DNA from: Dreissena polymorpha
Lineage: Eukaryota > Mollusca > Bivalvia > Myida > Dreissenidae
Length of the DNA stretch: 64,000 nucleotides
Reading direction: 5' to 3'
NCBI RefSeq assembly: GCF_020536995.1
Contig: NC_068359.1
Span: forward strand, 75,778,882 to 75,842,881
How positions within the stretch are numbered: the stretch's first letter is position 1; each line of letters opens with the position of its first letter. The notes under the pieces were generated by a model. The model worked only from the letters and a program-made list of their open reading frames with translations, had not been told where the DNA came from and ran no database searches. Positions 24,814 to 35,356 of the stretch are shown piece after piece. The position numbers and the translations under genes are program-made.

Positions 24814-24960
24814 TTGGTAAATCCAGAATCAATAATCGAATCGGAAGACTTGCAAGCGATTGCTCGATTAATGGGAAGAATCGTTGCAGCTCTACCTACT
24901 TATGCAACAGACCAGAACGATGTGAACAAATTTGAAAGAGAGGCATCCCAGGATCATTTG
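24814..24960 (+). CDS. candidate upstream exon of the Tudor-like gene
   Basis: A plus-strand frame reads ESEDLQAIARLMGRIVAAL and ends FEREASQDHL before a possible donor TTG|GTGCTG at 24961. The peptide is amphipathic and unlike the AT-driven frames around it, and its phase 0 end would fit the next exon at 25435. No clear acceptor precedes it and the frame could instead continue to a TAA near 25013. It may be the first coding exon or a fragment of something else. Confidence 0.35.
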
Positions 24961-25434
24961 GTGCTGCTATTGTTTTACAGGCCTTTATTACCCACATTAA
25001 ATAACCATACATAACAGTTTTAATGAAAAGCTGTCATGGAGATAACATGGTTTGGTGGAGAGTTTGGTTAACATGGCCCCATTTTGTACTGCAGAATACA
25101 TAAATATGATTGCTATTCTTTTACATTATGATTTCATTCTAATTGGAACAGATAAAGCTAGTAAAATTATAAATAATTTATCCTAGACATGAAGTAGATT
25201 TTGGTTGTTATCCTTCCTAAAAAACCTGACTGTAGTGCTCTGAACCTATATTTTTGTAGCTATTTCAGAGCAAGATTTATTTTAATTATATACTACTATT
25301 TTTAATAATAACTACATATTTCTACCCAATAACCAATTGTTTCACCTCCCCAACACATGTAATAATTACATTTATTGTATAAATTTCTGTCCAATAAGTA
25401 CTTCAATGAAAATGCCAACTTACTGTTTTTAAAG

Positions 25435-25591
25435 GGAGACGAGATGGAGAAATGCAGTGTGCCACTGGATGGTTTCCTGCCGACGTCCTACATTTTTGCT
25501 GCTCTCCATCAGACGGTTGATGATTCAGTCACATTTTCAGGCACACTGACTAAGATCATGACAGAGGCCAGCCTCTCATTTTTTGACCCTG
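25435..25591 (+). CDS. Tudor-like gene, first supported exon
   Basis: The exon follows a weak acceptor TTTTTAAAG and ends GACCCTG|GTAAAA in phase 1. It codes for GDEMEKCSVPLDGFLPTSY and onward to MTEASLSFFDP. The frame stays open upstream for about 20 codons, so an alternative start inside the intron-like AT-rich stretch cannot be excluded. The next exon supplies CA to complete an alanine codon. Confidence 0.7.
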
Positions 25592-27163
25592 GTAAAAAAA
25601 ATATGAAACAAATAAAAAATAAATGTTAATTATTTGATGGAATTGGTAATATGATTAATAAAACTGTCCAGAGTTGTTTCAATATTTTTTCCCTGTAATA
25701 ATGCGATGAAAGATGTCCTTGCTTGTCTTTTTTCTCTTGTGTGTTAGAACTGATTTATCCTCCATTCAGAATATAATAGACACATTTTTTTTTAAATAAC
25801 AGCATCTACACCAGCCAGGCATCAGCTGAAATACAAGTGTTCCTTCAAGTTTCCAGACAGAGTGCGAGTAAGTTATTGTCTTGTATTAACAAAACTTAAT
25901 CAGCACAAAATCTTCAAAAAAAGAATTAAAGCTGTTTTCATCTGTCTTCTACATGAAGAAGAAGAAATGGTATAGTTTATTAAAACAAACATGCCTTACT
26001 TTAACTGTTTAGAATACTGCAAACAGGGTTTATTAGTACTTAAATAAATAGTTAGAAATAAACTTGTTTTAAAATATGTTCAAATTTACATAAATTTTAA
26101 AAATCTGCAAATAGAATGATAAATTTTGTTAGGTTATGAGGAACCTTCACCCCCATGTTTCATCGGCCAGTGATGTTGAAATGTTGGACACATCTAACCG
26201 TCCATGGAGGCGCAAGTGTGAAGAGGTCATGGGGTTTACAGTAAGTTTATTCTGAACACTGGCATGATATGTATATTTTTCAAATCTTAATGGCACATTA
26301 CTTCCAACAGATGTTGCAGTTTGCTGGAATTGTACAAATATGATGTAAACATTACATTAGAAATATAAATTATGTAAATTTGAATTTTAAATGTAGCAAT
26401 ATTACAGCAAGATTTAAACATATAAAGTTTTAAAGTAGTGGTTTTAATATCATGGTAAGTTAACCACTCAGATGAATATTAACCAAGTGTGATCATAAAG
26501 ACTATGTGGCTAAGCTAACCGGTGAGCTTTTTTTCAGGGTTATGGTTCGCATTCGCAATTTGGAGGAGTCTTCAAAGAGGCACTGGCATGTGCATCTTTG
26601 TCCCGCAGATGTTACAGATTATTCTCATCGATTATTGTGAAACATCAGTAAGAACCTGCTTTTTATAAACCAGTGAAATGTTGCTGTTATTTTTAGTTCA
26701 ACTTTAAAAAAAGTTTTGGTTTTTGTATTAAAGAAATGCAACATTTTTTTTCAAATTTCAATTGTGTTTTATTTTTATTCTTACAATTCTTAGTATTTTA
26801 AACAACAAGAGCACCGCCTTGCGGGTGCAGACCGCTCATCTATTTTCTTTTTATAGGTGAAGGGACTCTCATTTTCAATCACAAAGGAGGAAGGGGTGGA
26901 GTGAAGAGGGGTGCATTGTGTGGGGGTGTGGACATTTATTACATTATCTTCCAAAAATGCCAAAAAAAGGGGGAAAAAAATCGGGAAGGGGGGGGGGGTG
27001 GGGGGTCTGGATTCTTGGGTGCGATGGTTGGACGGTATTTCAAACATAAAATAATAAAAATAAATATTTGTGTTTTTTTAACCGTTTAAAAAAAAATTGG
27101 GGGGGGGGGTGAGGAGGGGGGGGGGGAGTATAGTGTGAGGGTGTGGTGGTTATTTGTGAGATG

Positions 27164-27205
<42 letters not shown>

Positions 27206-30200
27206 ATTTGGGGGGGGGGGGATTCGGGTGGGGGGTTGGGGGGGGATTCTTGGGTGCGATGGTTGGACGGTATTTCAAACATAAAATAAGCAAAATAAAT
27301 TGTTTTGTTTTTTAACCTTTTAAAAAAAAAAAATTGGGGAGGGGGTGGGGTGGGGGGGGGTATAGTGTGAGGGTGTGGTGGTTGTGAGATAATATTAAAA
27401 AAAAAAAAAAAAAAAAAATAGGGGGGGGGGATTCGGGGGGGGGGCACGGGCGATGGTTTGGGTGGAGTTTATTGTGGTATGTCAGGTAAGTGTTGTTTTG
27501 TCAAAGTATCAATCAAATCTAATCATAAATAAAGAAGTTATGGCAATTTTAGCAAAATTTAATAATTTGACCTTGAGAGTCAAGGTCATTCAAAGGTCAA
27601 GGTAAAATTCAACTTGCCAGGTACAGTAACCTCATGATAGCATGAAAGTATTTGAAGTTTCAAAGCAATAGCCTCGATACTTTAGAAGTAAAGTGGATCG
27701 AAACACAAAATTTAACCATATATTCAAAGTTACTAAGTCAAAAAAGGGCCATAATTCCGTAAAAATGACATCCAGAGTTATGCAACTTGTCCCTTTACTG
27801 TACCCTTATGATAGTTTGAGAGTGTTCCAAGTATGAAACAATATCTATGATACTTTAGGGGTAAAGTGGACCAAAACACAAAACTTAACCAAACTTTCAA
27901 TTTTCTAAGTATAAAGGGCCCATAATTCCGTCCAAATGCCAGTCAGAGTTACATAACTTTGCCTGCACAGTCCCCTTACAATAGTAAATAAGTGTTGCAA
28001 GTATGAAAGCAATAGCTTTGATACTGTAGGAATAAAGTGGACCTAACCACAAAACATAACCAAATTTTCAATTTTCTAAGTATAAAAAGGGCAAACAATT
28101 CTGTCAAAATGCCAGTCAGAGTTACATTACTTTGCCTGCACAGTCCCCTCATGATAGATAGTAAGTGTTGCAAGTATGAAAGCAATAGCTTTGATACTTA
28201 AGGAATAAAATGGACCTAAACACAAAACTTGACCAAAATTTTCAATTTTCTAAGTATAAAAAGGGCACATAATTCTGTCAAAATGCACGCCAGAGTTATC
28301 TAACTTTGCCTGCCCAGTCCCCTCATGATAGTAAGTAAGTGTACCAAGTTTGAATGCAATAGCATTGATACTTTCTGAAAAAAGTGGACCTAAACGCAAA
28401 ACTTAACCAAACTTTTCAATTTTCTAAGTATAAAAAGGGCACATAATTCAGTCAAAATGCACGCCAGAGTTATCTAACTTTGCCTGCCCAGTCCCCTCAT
28501 GATAGTAAGTAAGTGTAACAAGTTTGAATGCAATAGCATTGATACTTTCTGAGAAAAGTGGACCTAAACGTAAAACTTAACCGGACGCCGACGCCGAAGC
28601 CGACGCAGACGCCGACGCCAAGGTGATGACAATAGCTCATAATTTTTTTTCAAAAAATAGATGAGCTAAAAAAAAATGTCCATATGTTTGTACATAAATA
28701 TTGATATCATTTACCTCCAATACTTAGCAGTGACCCCAGCTTTAGTCAACGTCATTTGTTATGTGTGTTATGCTGTGCTGTTCAGCCATTGGTAACCTTC
28801 GTAAATAAAGGACCAGGCACAGTTGATGACCTTTGTTTACTTTGATCTGAACATTTTTATAGGGACCTGCATGTCAGTGTCACAGCAAACATGTTTCGCG
28901 GTGTTGCTGGTGCTAGAGATGAGCAATTCATTTTTAACTGCCTTCGGAGAGTTGATGACTGTGAAATGAGCCTTGCTGACATGAATTCAGCATTGAAGAA
29001 AGACAAGGTATACAATATTTATATCAATAAATGAATAATACCATGCTGTTTATTTTAGGAAATATTTTTCATTCATTAAATACTAAATAATCCCATCCAA
29101 ACATTGACTGAATCAGAATATAAGCATCAGTTATTAACAAGAGATGTGTTTGTCAGAAACACAATGCCCCCTATTGCTCCGCTCTGAAATAATATTTCAA
29201 TATATTATTTGGTTTAGAAATTATCTCCTGTTTAAAGCTTAGTACTTCCCTTGGATTTTATTTATTTACTTTTGACCTTGAAGAATGACCTTGACCCTTA
29301 ACCACTCAAAATGTGCAGCTTCATGAGATACACATGCATGCCAAATATCAAGTTGCTATCTTCAATATTGCAAAAGCTATCGCAAAACTTTAACCAAGGT
29401 TAAAGTATTGGGACAGAATGACAGACAGGCCAAAAACAGTATGCCCCTGATCATTCGATCCGGGGGCATAAAAAAGCAATACATGTAAATCAATTGATTA
29501 AATCATTTTTAACAGCAGTCCACAAGAGGTGCGTGAGAAGACATAGGCTGTCTGAGGACTGAAATCAGCTCACTGAAACGGCAGCTGGTAAGAAAGATAA
29601 CCAGTGCCAAATTAAAAACATTATTGTTATTTGATATTAACATTAACTTAACCCTTCAAATAAATAGTTTAGGCTATGGCAGCCACCCTGTTATTATGAA
29701 GTTGGCATTCAATAGAACTAATTATGAAGTAATTATGTTAATCTAACATAAAGTAAAACAAGAGCACCGCCTTGCGGGTGCAGACCGCTCATCTATTTTC
29801 TTTTTAAAGGTGAAGGGACTATCATTTTCAATCACAAAGGAGGGAGGGGTGGATAGAAGAGGGGTGCATTGTGTGGGGGTGTGGACATTTATTACATTAT
29901 CTTCCAAAAATGCGAAAAAAAGGAAAAAAAAATCGGGGAGGGGGGGGGGGGGTGGGGGTGGGTGGGGGGGGGGGTGGGGATTCTTGGGTGCGATGGTTGG
30001 ACGGTATTTCAAACATAAAATAATAAAAATAAATATTTGTGTTTTGTAACCGTTTCAAAAAACATAAATTGGGGGGGGGGGTGAGGTGGGGGGGGGGGGG
30101 GGGGGTATAGTGTGAGTGTGTGGTGGTAATTTGTGAGATGATCTTAAAAAAAAAAAAAAAAAAAAAAAAATTAGGGGGGGGGGTGGGGGGGGGGGATTCG

Positions 30201-33200
30201 GGTGGGGGGTGGGGGGAGGGGGGGTGGGGGGGGTGGGGGGGGGTGTTTCTTGGGTGCGATGGTTGGACGGTATTTCAAACATAAAATAATCAAAATAAAT
30301 AGTTTAGTTTTTTAACCGTAAAAAAAAAAATGGGGGGGGGGGAGGGGGGGGGCACGGGCGATGGTTTGGGTGGAGTCTATTATGGTATGTCAGGTAAGAG
30401 TAGTTTTGTCAAAGTATCAATCAAATCTAATCATAAACAAAGAAGTTATGGCAATTTTAGCAAAATTTAATAATTTGACCTTAAGAGTCAAGGTCATTCG
30501 AAGGTCAAGGTAAAATTCAACTTGCCAGGTACAGTAACCTCATGATAGCATGAAAGTATTTGAAGTTTGAAAGCAATAGCCTTGATACTTAAGAAGTAAA
30601 GTGGATCGAAACACAAAATTTAACCATATATTCAAAGTTACTAAGTCAAAAAAGGGCCATAATTCCGTAAAAATGACATCCAGAGTTATGCAACTTGTCC
30701 TTTTACTGTACCCTTATGATAGTTTGCGAGTGTTCCAAGTATGAAAGCAATATCTATAATGCTTTAGGGGTAAAGTGGACCAAAACACAAAACTTAACCA
30801 AACTTTCAATTTTCTAAGTATAAAGGGCCCATAATTCCGTCCAAATGCCAGTCAGAGTTACATAACTTTGCCTGCACAGTCCCCTAATGATAGTTAATAA
30901 TGGTTGCAAGTATGAAAGCAATAGCTTTGATACTGTAGGAATAAAGTGGACCTAAACACAAAACATAACCAAATTTTGAATTTTCTAAGTATAAAAAGGG
31001 CACATAATTCTGTGAAAATGCCAGTCAGAGTTACATTACTTTGCCTGCACAGGCCCATTATGAAAGTTAGTAAGTGTTTCAAGTATGAAAGCAATAGCTT
31101 TGATACTTAAGGAATAAAATGGACCTAAACACAAAACTTAACCAAAATTTTCAATTTTTTAAGTATAAAAAGGGCACATAATTCTGTCAAAATGCATGCC
31201 AGAGTTATCTAACTTTGCCTGCCCAGTCCCCTCATGATAGTAAGTAAGTGTACCAAGTTTGAATGCAATAGCATTGATACTTTCTGAAAAAAGTGGACCT
31301 AAACGCAAAACTTAACCAAAATTGTCAATTTTCTAAGTATAAAAAGGGCACATAATTCAGTCAAAATGCACGCCAGAGTTATCTAACTTTGCCTGTCCAG
31401 TCCCCTCATGATAGTAAGTAAGTGTACCAAGTTTGAATGCAATAGCATTGATACTTTCTGAGAAAAGTGGACCTAAACGCAAAACTTAACCGGACGCCGA
31501 CGCCGACGCCGACGCCGACGCCAAGGTGATGACAATAGCTCATATTTTTTTTTCAAAAAATAGATGAGCTAAAAATGATTTAATTTTTGTTATAAAAGAA
31601 AATAATTATTTTGATAGGCAACATCAGGATTGTTATAATGTTTTTCAGAGAGAGAAGGATGAGGCACTCAAAGAGGCCAGGGAGCAACTTTGGAGGCTGC
31701 AAGAGTTGCGTCAGGACCAGCAGCAGGTTAATTAAAAAAAGAATGGCCCAATCATGAATCATGAATAATATGACACTGCTAAGACACAAAATTAACAATA
31801 GATTGCCAAGCAATATGGTCCCCTATGGTCGGTGAAACGCCACTATTGTCAGTATTTTTTTGATTATTTTTTATATATTTGTTGCCATAGCAACTAACAT
31901 GTTGACGAAGGAACAAAATGAAATGACGTGCATAATCTCCATATTGCCATCTATCCATTTTTCAGGTTTCATGAAACGGGTAGGGGACAATAAGTGCATA
32001 AATTACAATAAATGCATCTAGTAAATTTCATATAAGGAATGACAAATGTTGTTACTGCCACATAAATTATGTATGTCATTTTTACAGACTTTTAAAGTAA
32101 CTGTTTTTCAACATAAATGCTTATTTAACTAAACACATGTTTCAGCCGGACGTTTACTCATTCATTGCAACACCCCTGCAAAGAAGATGCAATTACAGTA
32201 GGCCAGTGTATGCAGTAAGTATAACATAGAAGAGAGACAGTATTAACCAATTGTTTTGTTCTCCATTCTGTTAAATATTATGATACATGTAAAATTAGCA
32301 TTTTTTCACCCAAATCTATTTTATCTAATGTATAATGACTGCAACTATGTGATGATTAATTGCATTAATGATTGAAAAATACATGTATATTGTACAATCA
32401 AGTAAAACTTATTTATTAATAACTGAAAATAAATATTTTGTTTCATGACGTAATTTTGTCTTGAAATCACACCAAGGTCTTTCATGTATAACCAGTGTTT
32501 GTTGTATAGCTAATACAGGCTTATTCCAACCTAAAAAATTTATACAATTATGCAGTTTCCACTTATCCCTAAAAATCTCATTCCCTTATGAGAAAATGGG
32601 TGTGACATCCCAAAATTTTGTTTTCACATTTAATTTTTCTCCAGAATAGGGTCCTTTTCCCTGGCCCTAAATAAAACCTGCAAAAAGCTTGTGTATGGGA
32701 AAATTTAACAACAGTTTCCTGGTCTGCAGAAATACACAATTAATAACAATACCAATGACATCATACAGCCTATAATAAGTTGTTACATATAATTTCAGCC
32801 ATCGGAGAGTGAGGATGAAGAGACGACCACTACTGACAGACCACCAACAAAAAACTTCTTACCCTCGGAGAGCGAGGATGAAGAGTCGACAACCTCTGCA
32901 GGCGAGCAACCACCAACTGATTACATTTTAAAGCTCTCAGACAGCGAGGATGAGGAGACGACCAACACGGACGAGCAACCACCAACAAAGAAGAGCAACA
33001 ATCAACCAAAGGAGCTGTCCAGCAACAACAAAACAGAAACACAAAGATCAAGAAGAAACAGACATCAGGTATGTATTTAAAAATCTGTTGTCGTAATAGA
33101 TTTAATTTTTCTATTATCATAATGCAAATTTCCATTACGTCATATTAAGTATATGACATACACAAAAGCTATGTAATGAGGCTTTTCATCTCACATTTTG

Positions 33201-34242
33201 TCTGGAATGCACAATGATCTGGTGTTCACTATAAATGAACCCATATACTGAATCCGTGATGAAGGGACTTCATTTCATTGATCCTAGAGTGATCACAATT
33301 TGCATTGTGCTGTTTTGGCAATTGGTCACTTGCCTAAAATTAATGACTTTGATTTACCTCCTGGGGTTTCCATAGTTTCTTATTTTTTTATAATTTGATA
33401 GACTGATGACACCTTGTGTTAATATAACTTTAAATGCTTTTTGTCATGTTTATTATATATGAAATTTATGATCAGCAAAATAATTTCAGGTCAAGAAATT
33501 GATTGTTGGGCAGGCTGTATCTGCCAAATATAGGGCAGTCAGGAATGGAGAGGTGTTCGAGGAATGGTTTGAGGGTACCATTGTATCAGTCATGCTATCA
33601 GGTAAAAAAGTTGTTTTAACATAATTTCCTTACATTGTTTCTATCTTTTTTGTCCATCATTGGGAATGGGACGACATTGGAATTTAATTTTGTCATGTAA
33701 CAGAGTTCTTTCATAGTAAGAATTCAAGCATGATTTATGATGATTTATTAAAAGCTTCTTGGTAATAACACTACAATTTAATTTTCAAATAAATCAAAAC
33801 AATTTATGGTGGGTTTTCTAAGAAAGTTTTCTATTAAAGCCTTCTTGTTAAAAAAACTTTGTAATAGGAATTTGGCATATTTTGAAAATCTGAAGAAAAA
33901 CAACACATTCTAAACTAAATCCAGATTCATCATTACATAATAATAAATTATTTTATCAAATTTTGCTGAGAATAGTCAATAATCATTTTTCATTTAAAAT
34001 ATAAAGAATTAAATATGGTACAATATGGTACAATATGGTACATACATAACAAAGGAAGTACCAAAAATTTATAAATAACACCAAGTATTATGTTCAAAAT
34101 AATTACAAGTGATCGAAATACTAATCTAAATCGAAGCCAATAAAATTAATGTTCTCTTTTTGTTTCAGGAGAGAAGGTGAAGGTCAAGTTTGAAGATGGC
34201 TGTGAGAGAGTGTTGGGGCCACAAGATATTAAATTATTATAA
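25435..34242 (+). CDS. unrecognised nuclear-type protein: coiled coil, acidic repeats, C-terminal Tudor-like domain
   Basis: Eleven plus-strand exons with GT-AG introns join in a consistent phase: 25435-25591, 25803-25867, 26133-26240, 26538-26647, 28863-29007, 29516-29587 (cassette), 31649-31726, 32146-32214, 32799-33068, 33490-33601, 34169-34242, ending at TAA 34240-34242. The first five exons encode a mostly helical region without a motif I know (for example DGFLPTSYIFAALHQTVDD and PWRRKCEEVMGF). Next comes a short coiled coil, then three acidic SESEDEE/SDSEDEE units, then a Tudor-like fold. The combination suggests a chromatin or RNP scaffold that reads methylated residues; that is inference. 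The N-terminus is missing. Introns hold two copies of a 1.8-kb repeat. The neighbouring DUF7869 gene is divergent, so the two may share an upstream region at 22.6-25 kb. Confidence 0.8.
25803..25867 (+). CDS. Tudor-like gene, small exon
   Basis: 65 nt between AATAACAG and CGA|GTAAGT, coding for STPARHQLKYKCSFKFPD and a basic end. Phase 1 in, phase 0 out. Too short to appear as a frame by itself; supported by both splice sites and by phase agreement with its neighbours. Confidence 0.75.
26133..26240 (+). CDS. Tudor-like gene, 36-codon exon
   Basis: Bounded by TTTTGTTAG and ACA|GTAAGT, phase 0 at both ends. Codes for VMRNLHPHVSSASDVEML and a Trp-Arg-Arg-Lys segment. No known domain recognised. 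Confidence 0.8.
26538..26647 (+). CDS. Tudor-like gene, exon before the first repeat-filled intron
   Basis: Bounded by TTTTTTTCAG and CA|GTAAGA, phase 0 in, phase 2 out. Codes for GYGSHSQFGGVFKEALACA and onward to FSSIIVKHQ. The following intron of 2,215 bp contains one whole 1.8-kb repeat. Confidence 0.8.
26804..28671. mobile_element. 1.8-kb dispersed repeat, copy 1 (intronic)
   Basis: It opens with a GC hairpin (GCACCGCCTTGCGGGTGC) and GCTCATCTATTTTC, and closes with the inverted AAAAAATAGATGAGCTAAA, so it has inverted ends of about 14 bp. In order it holds G-run/A-run blocks with GATTCTTGGGTGCGATGG (26940-27450), then about six tandem units of roughly 174 bp marked by GGGCACATAATTCTGTCAAA, then a GACGCC run (28580-28622). 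It has no coding capacity. A sister copy lies at 29757-31574. I cannot name the family; a non-autonomous DNA element is my best reading. Confidence 0.8.
28863..29007 (+). CDS. Tudor-like gene, 145-nt exon
   Basis: Bounded by TTTTTATAG and AAG|GTATAC, phase 2 in, phase 0 out. Codes for DLHVSVTANMFRGVAGARD, a conserved-looking CLRRVDDCEM segment and ALKKDK, where the helical coiled-coil portion begins. Confidence 0.85.
29137..29475. repeat. dispersed repeat, copy 2 (intronic)
   Basis: Same family as 21835-22092: starts ACAAGAGATGTGTTTGTCAG, contains AAAATGTGCAGCTTCATGAG and ATATCAAGTTGCTATCTTC, and ends ATCCGGGGGCATAAAAAA. It stops about 40 bp upstream of the 72-nt cassette exon. Confidence 0.85.
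29516..29587 (+). CDS. 72-nt cassette exon with an in-frame TGA
   Basis: It lies between an acceptor TTTTTAACAG and a donor CTG|GTAAGA and is 24 codons long, phase 0 at both ends. The last twelve codons read LRTEISSLKRQL, a coiled-coil heptad that fits directly onto the next exon's REKDEALKEAREQLWRL. In the only phase that fits both neighbours, codon 7 is TGA (29534-29536). Skipping the exon would keep the frame. It may be a regulated 'poison' exon, a decaying exon or a sequence error. Confidence 0.6.
29757..31574. mobile_element. 1.8-kb dispersed repeat, copy 2 (intronic)
   Basis: Same order of parts and same orientation as the copy at 26804-28671: opening GC hairpin, G-run/A-run blocks (29930-30355), tandem units of about 174 bp, a GACGCC run (31494-31523) and the closing AAAAAATAGATGAGCTAAA. 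The two copies share long stretches with scattered differences, so neither insertion is brand new, or they have since exchanged sequence. Confidence 0.85.
31649..31726 (+). CDS. Tudor-like gene, coiled-coil exon
   Basis: 78 nt between TTTTTCAG and CAG|GTTAAT, phase 0 at both ends. Codes for REKDEALKEAREQLWRLQEL followed by a Gln-rich end, a classic heptad pattern with high charge, so dimerisation through this segment is likely. Confidence 0.85.
31727..32145. other. intron with possible dispersed-repeat fragment
   Basis: The stretch about 31800-32000 contains ATGGTCCCCTATGGTCGG near its left side and CGGGTAGGGGACAATAAG near its right, a short inverted GGTCCCC/GGGGAC pairing that suggests a small element. 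I cannot define its ends. Confidence 0.3.
32146..32214 (+). CDS. Tudor-like gene, 23-codon exon
   Basis: 69 nt between ATGTTTCAG and GCA|GTAAGT, phase 0 at both ends, coding for PDVYSFIATPLQRRCNYSRP and VYA. It links the coiled coil to the acidic segment. Confidence 0.8.
32799..33068 (+). CDS. Tudor-like gene, triplicated acidic exon
   Basis: 270 nt, phase 0 at both ends. Three internal units each pair an acidic stretch (PSESEDEETT, PSESEDEEST, LSDSEDEETT) with a PPT motif (DRPPTKN, EQPPTDY, EQPPTKK). A polar basic tail follows, ending RRNRHQ before the donor CAG|GTATGT. S-x-S-E-D-E-E is a strong casein kinase 2 consensus. The tail could serve as a nuclear localisation signal. The DNA also repeats (TCGGAGAG and GAGGATGA), so the exon grew by internal duplication. 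Confidence 0.85.
33490..34242 (+). CDS. Tudor-like domain, last two exons
   Basis: Exons 33490-33601 and 34169-34242 join in phase 1. The peptide runs VKKLIVGQAVSAKYRAVRNG, then EWFEGTIVSVM, then KVKVKFEDG and ends GPQDIKLL-stop. This is the barrel pattern of Tudor-like domains (G-x-x-V-x-A-K-Y, W-x-x-G-x-I, V-x-F-x-D-G, D-I-K), closest in style to 53BP1/SGF29/PHF-type readers. The aromatic positions Y, W, F and F that build a methyl-lysine cage are visible. The ligand is unknown. Confidence 0.85.
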
Positions 34243-34286
34243 ATGTTTAAATGTGGCAATGATGTTTTTATAGTTTGTTTTAAATT

Positions 34287-34461
34287 GTCATACAAATATA
34301 GGTTCTTGCATGAGTGGTCGTTTTGTATTGAATTTATTAAACAAGTCATCTAAATGGAGATAAAAACGCAGCTTGCCGAGATTTTATCTTTATTTAGATG
34401 ATGAGTTTAATAAATTTAATAAAAAATGACCACAATTCTAAGATTCTATTTATAACATGAC
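34287..34461. repeat. 175-bp imperfect palindrome in the presumed 3' UTR
   Basis: The arms share GTCAT, AGTGGTC/TGTGGTC, TTTATTAAAC and CATCTAAAT...GATAAAA in opposite sense around a GC apex near 34374 (GCAGCTTGCC). It begins 45 bases past the stop codon of the Tudor-like gene. The right arm carries AATAAA at 34409-34414 and 34418-34423. The transcript would fold into a long hairpin. Confidence 0.8.
34409..34423 (+). terminator. two AATAAA polyadenylation signals
   Basis: They are the first AATAAA hexamers after the stop codon of the plus-strand gene, about 170 nt downstream of it. Use is inferred from position only. Confidence 0.45.
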
Positions 34462-35191
34462 CAACAAATTTTCTTTTTATGTTATGCTCTTTTCACCGTT
34501 TATTCACACTGTAAAAGAGTTTAAAACTGAAGAAATTCGCTGGAATAACGACGTCATTTCACAGTTATATAATTAATGTAATAACACCCGCGTAATTAAC
34601 AAAATTGAGAATTACGTTATTACACTCCTGGAGCGTAGGTCATGTTATAATGGAACAACTTCAGTAAACTATTTAAAAGATCAAAACAAATCAAATAAAA
34701 ATTAAGACAACATATTCCCTTTCTATAAACATTTTGTGAATTTTTTTAAATACTAACTTTGATATAAACACATCTGAGTACTTTTTTTAAGTATTTATAA
34801 CAGTTTAAACTTTTATTTGTATTTCTTACATCATGGTAGGCATTTTCAGCACATTTGATAAAATTTGATTTGTTTCCATTGCTTTGTACACAGTGTAAAA
34901 TATATAGCCATCATGATATTTGTAGTCAAAAGCTCACCAGAGCTTTGTGCCTTGTTTTTGCTGTTTGAAAATAAAAATTATCTAATCAGATCTTATTTTT
35001 TTTTATAATCTTAGTTGCATAAATGAACATGGGGAAAATCAACACACTATTAAATCCTTGAAATTACCGAATGGACAAATTCCAGGAGAATTTTTGTGAA
35101 GCAGTTTAAAATTAATAATTCATTTTACAGAAGCTTTACTTTTAGTTGAATTATAGGACTATAACTCACAAGAAAAATAAAGAATACCAGC

Positions 35192-35356
35192 CAGGGCTTA
35201 CTTTGCCATTCGCCAAATTAGCCAATGGCTAAAAATTGACCTATTTGGCTAAAGAAAATTCTACTTGGCTACAACTTTTTCTTCATTAAAAATAGCCCAA
35301 AATAGACGAATTTTGCCAAAACAAGGCCAATTTGGCTAAAGAAAGGGGAAGCCCTG
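35192..35356. mobile_element. small hAT-like MITE
   Basis: 165 bp with inverted ends CAGGGCTTACTTT and CAGGGCTTCCCCTTT, which match the CAGGG-type ends of many hAT elements. The inside repeats the word TTTGGCTAAAGAAA in both halves. The expected 8-bp target duplication is imperfect (TACCAG and TAGCAG beside the ends). Confidence 0.6.

Noticed and set aside
27040-27447. 135-codon proline- and phenylalanine-rich minus frame (also 30055-30282 and 29743-30012)
   Set aside because: Translation of G runs and A runs inside the 1.8-kb repeat, not a protein.
29534-29536. TGA as a selenocysteine codon
   Set aside because: No selenoprotein family resemblance and no SECIS element recognised; a cassette or error explanation is simpler.
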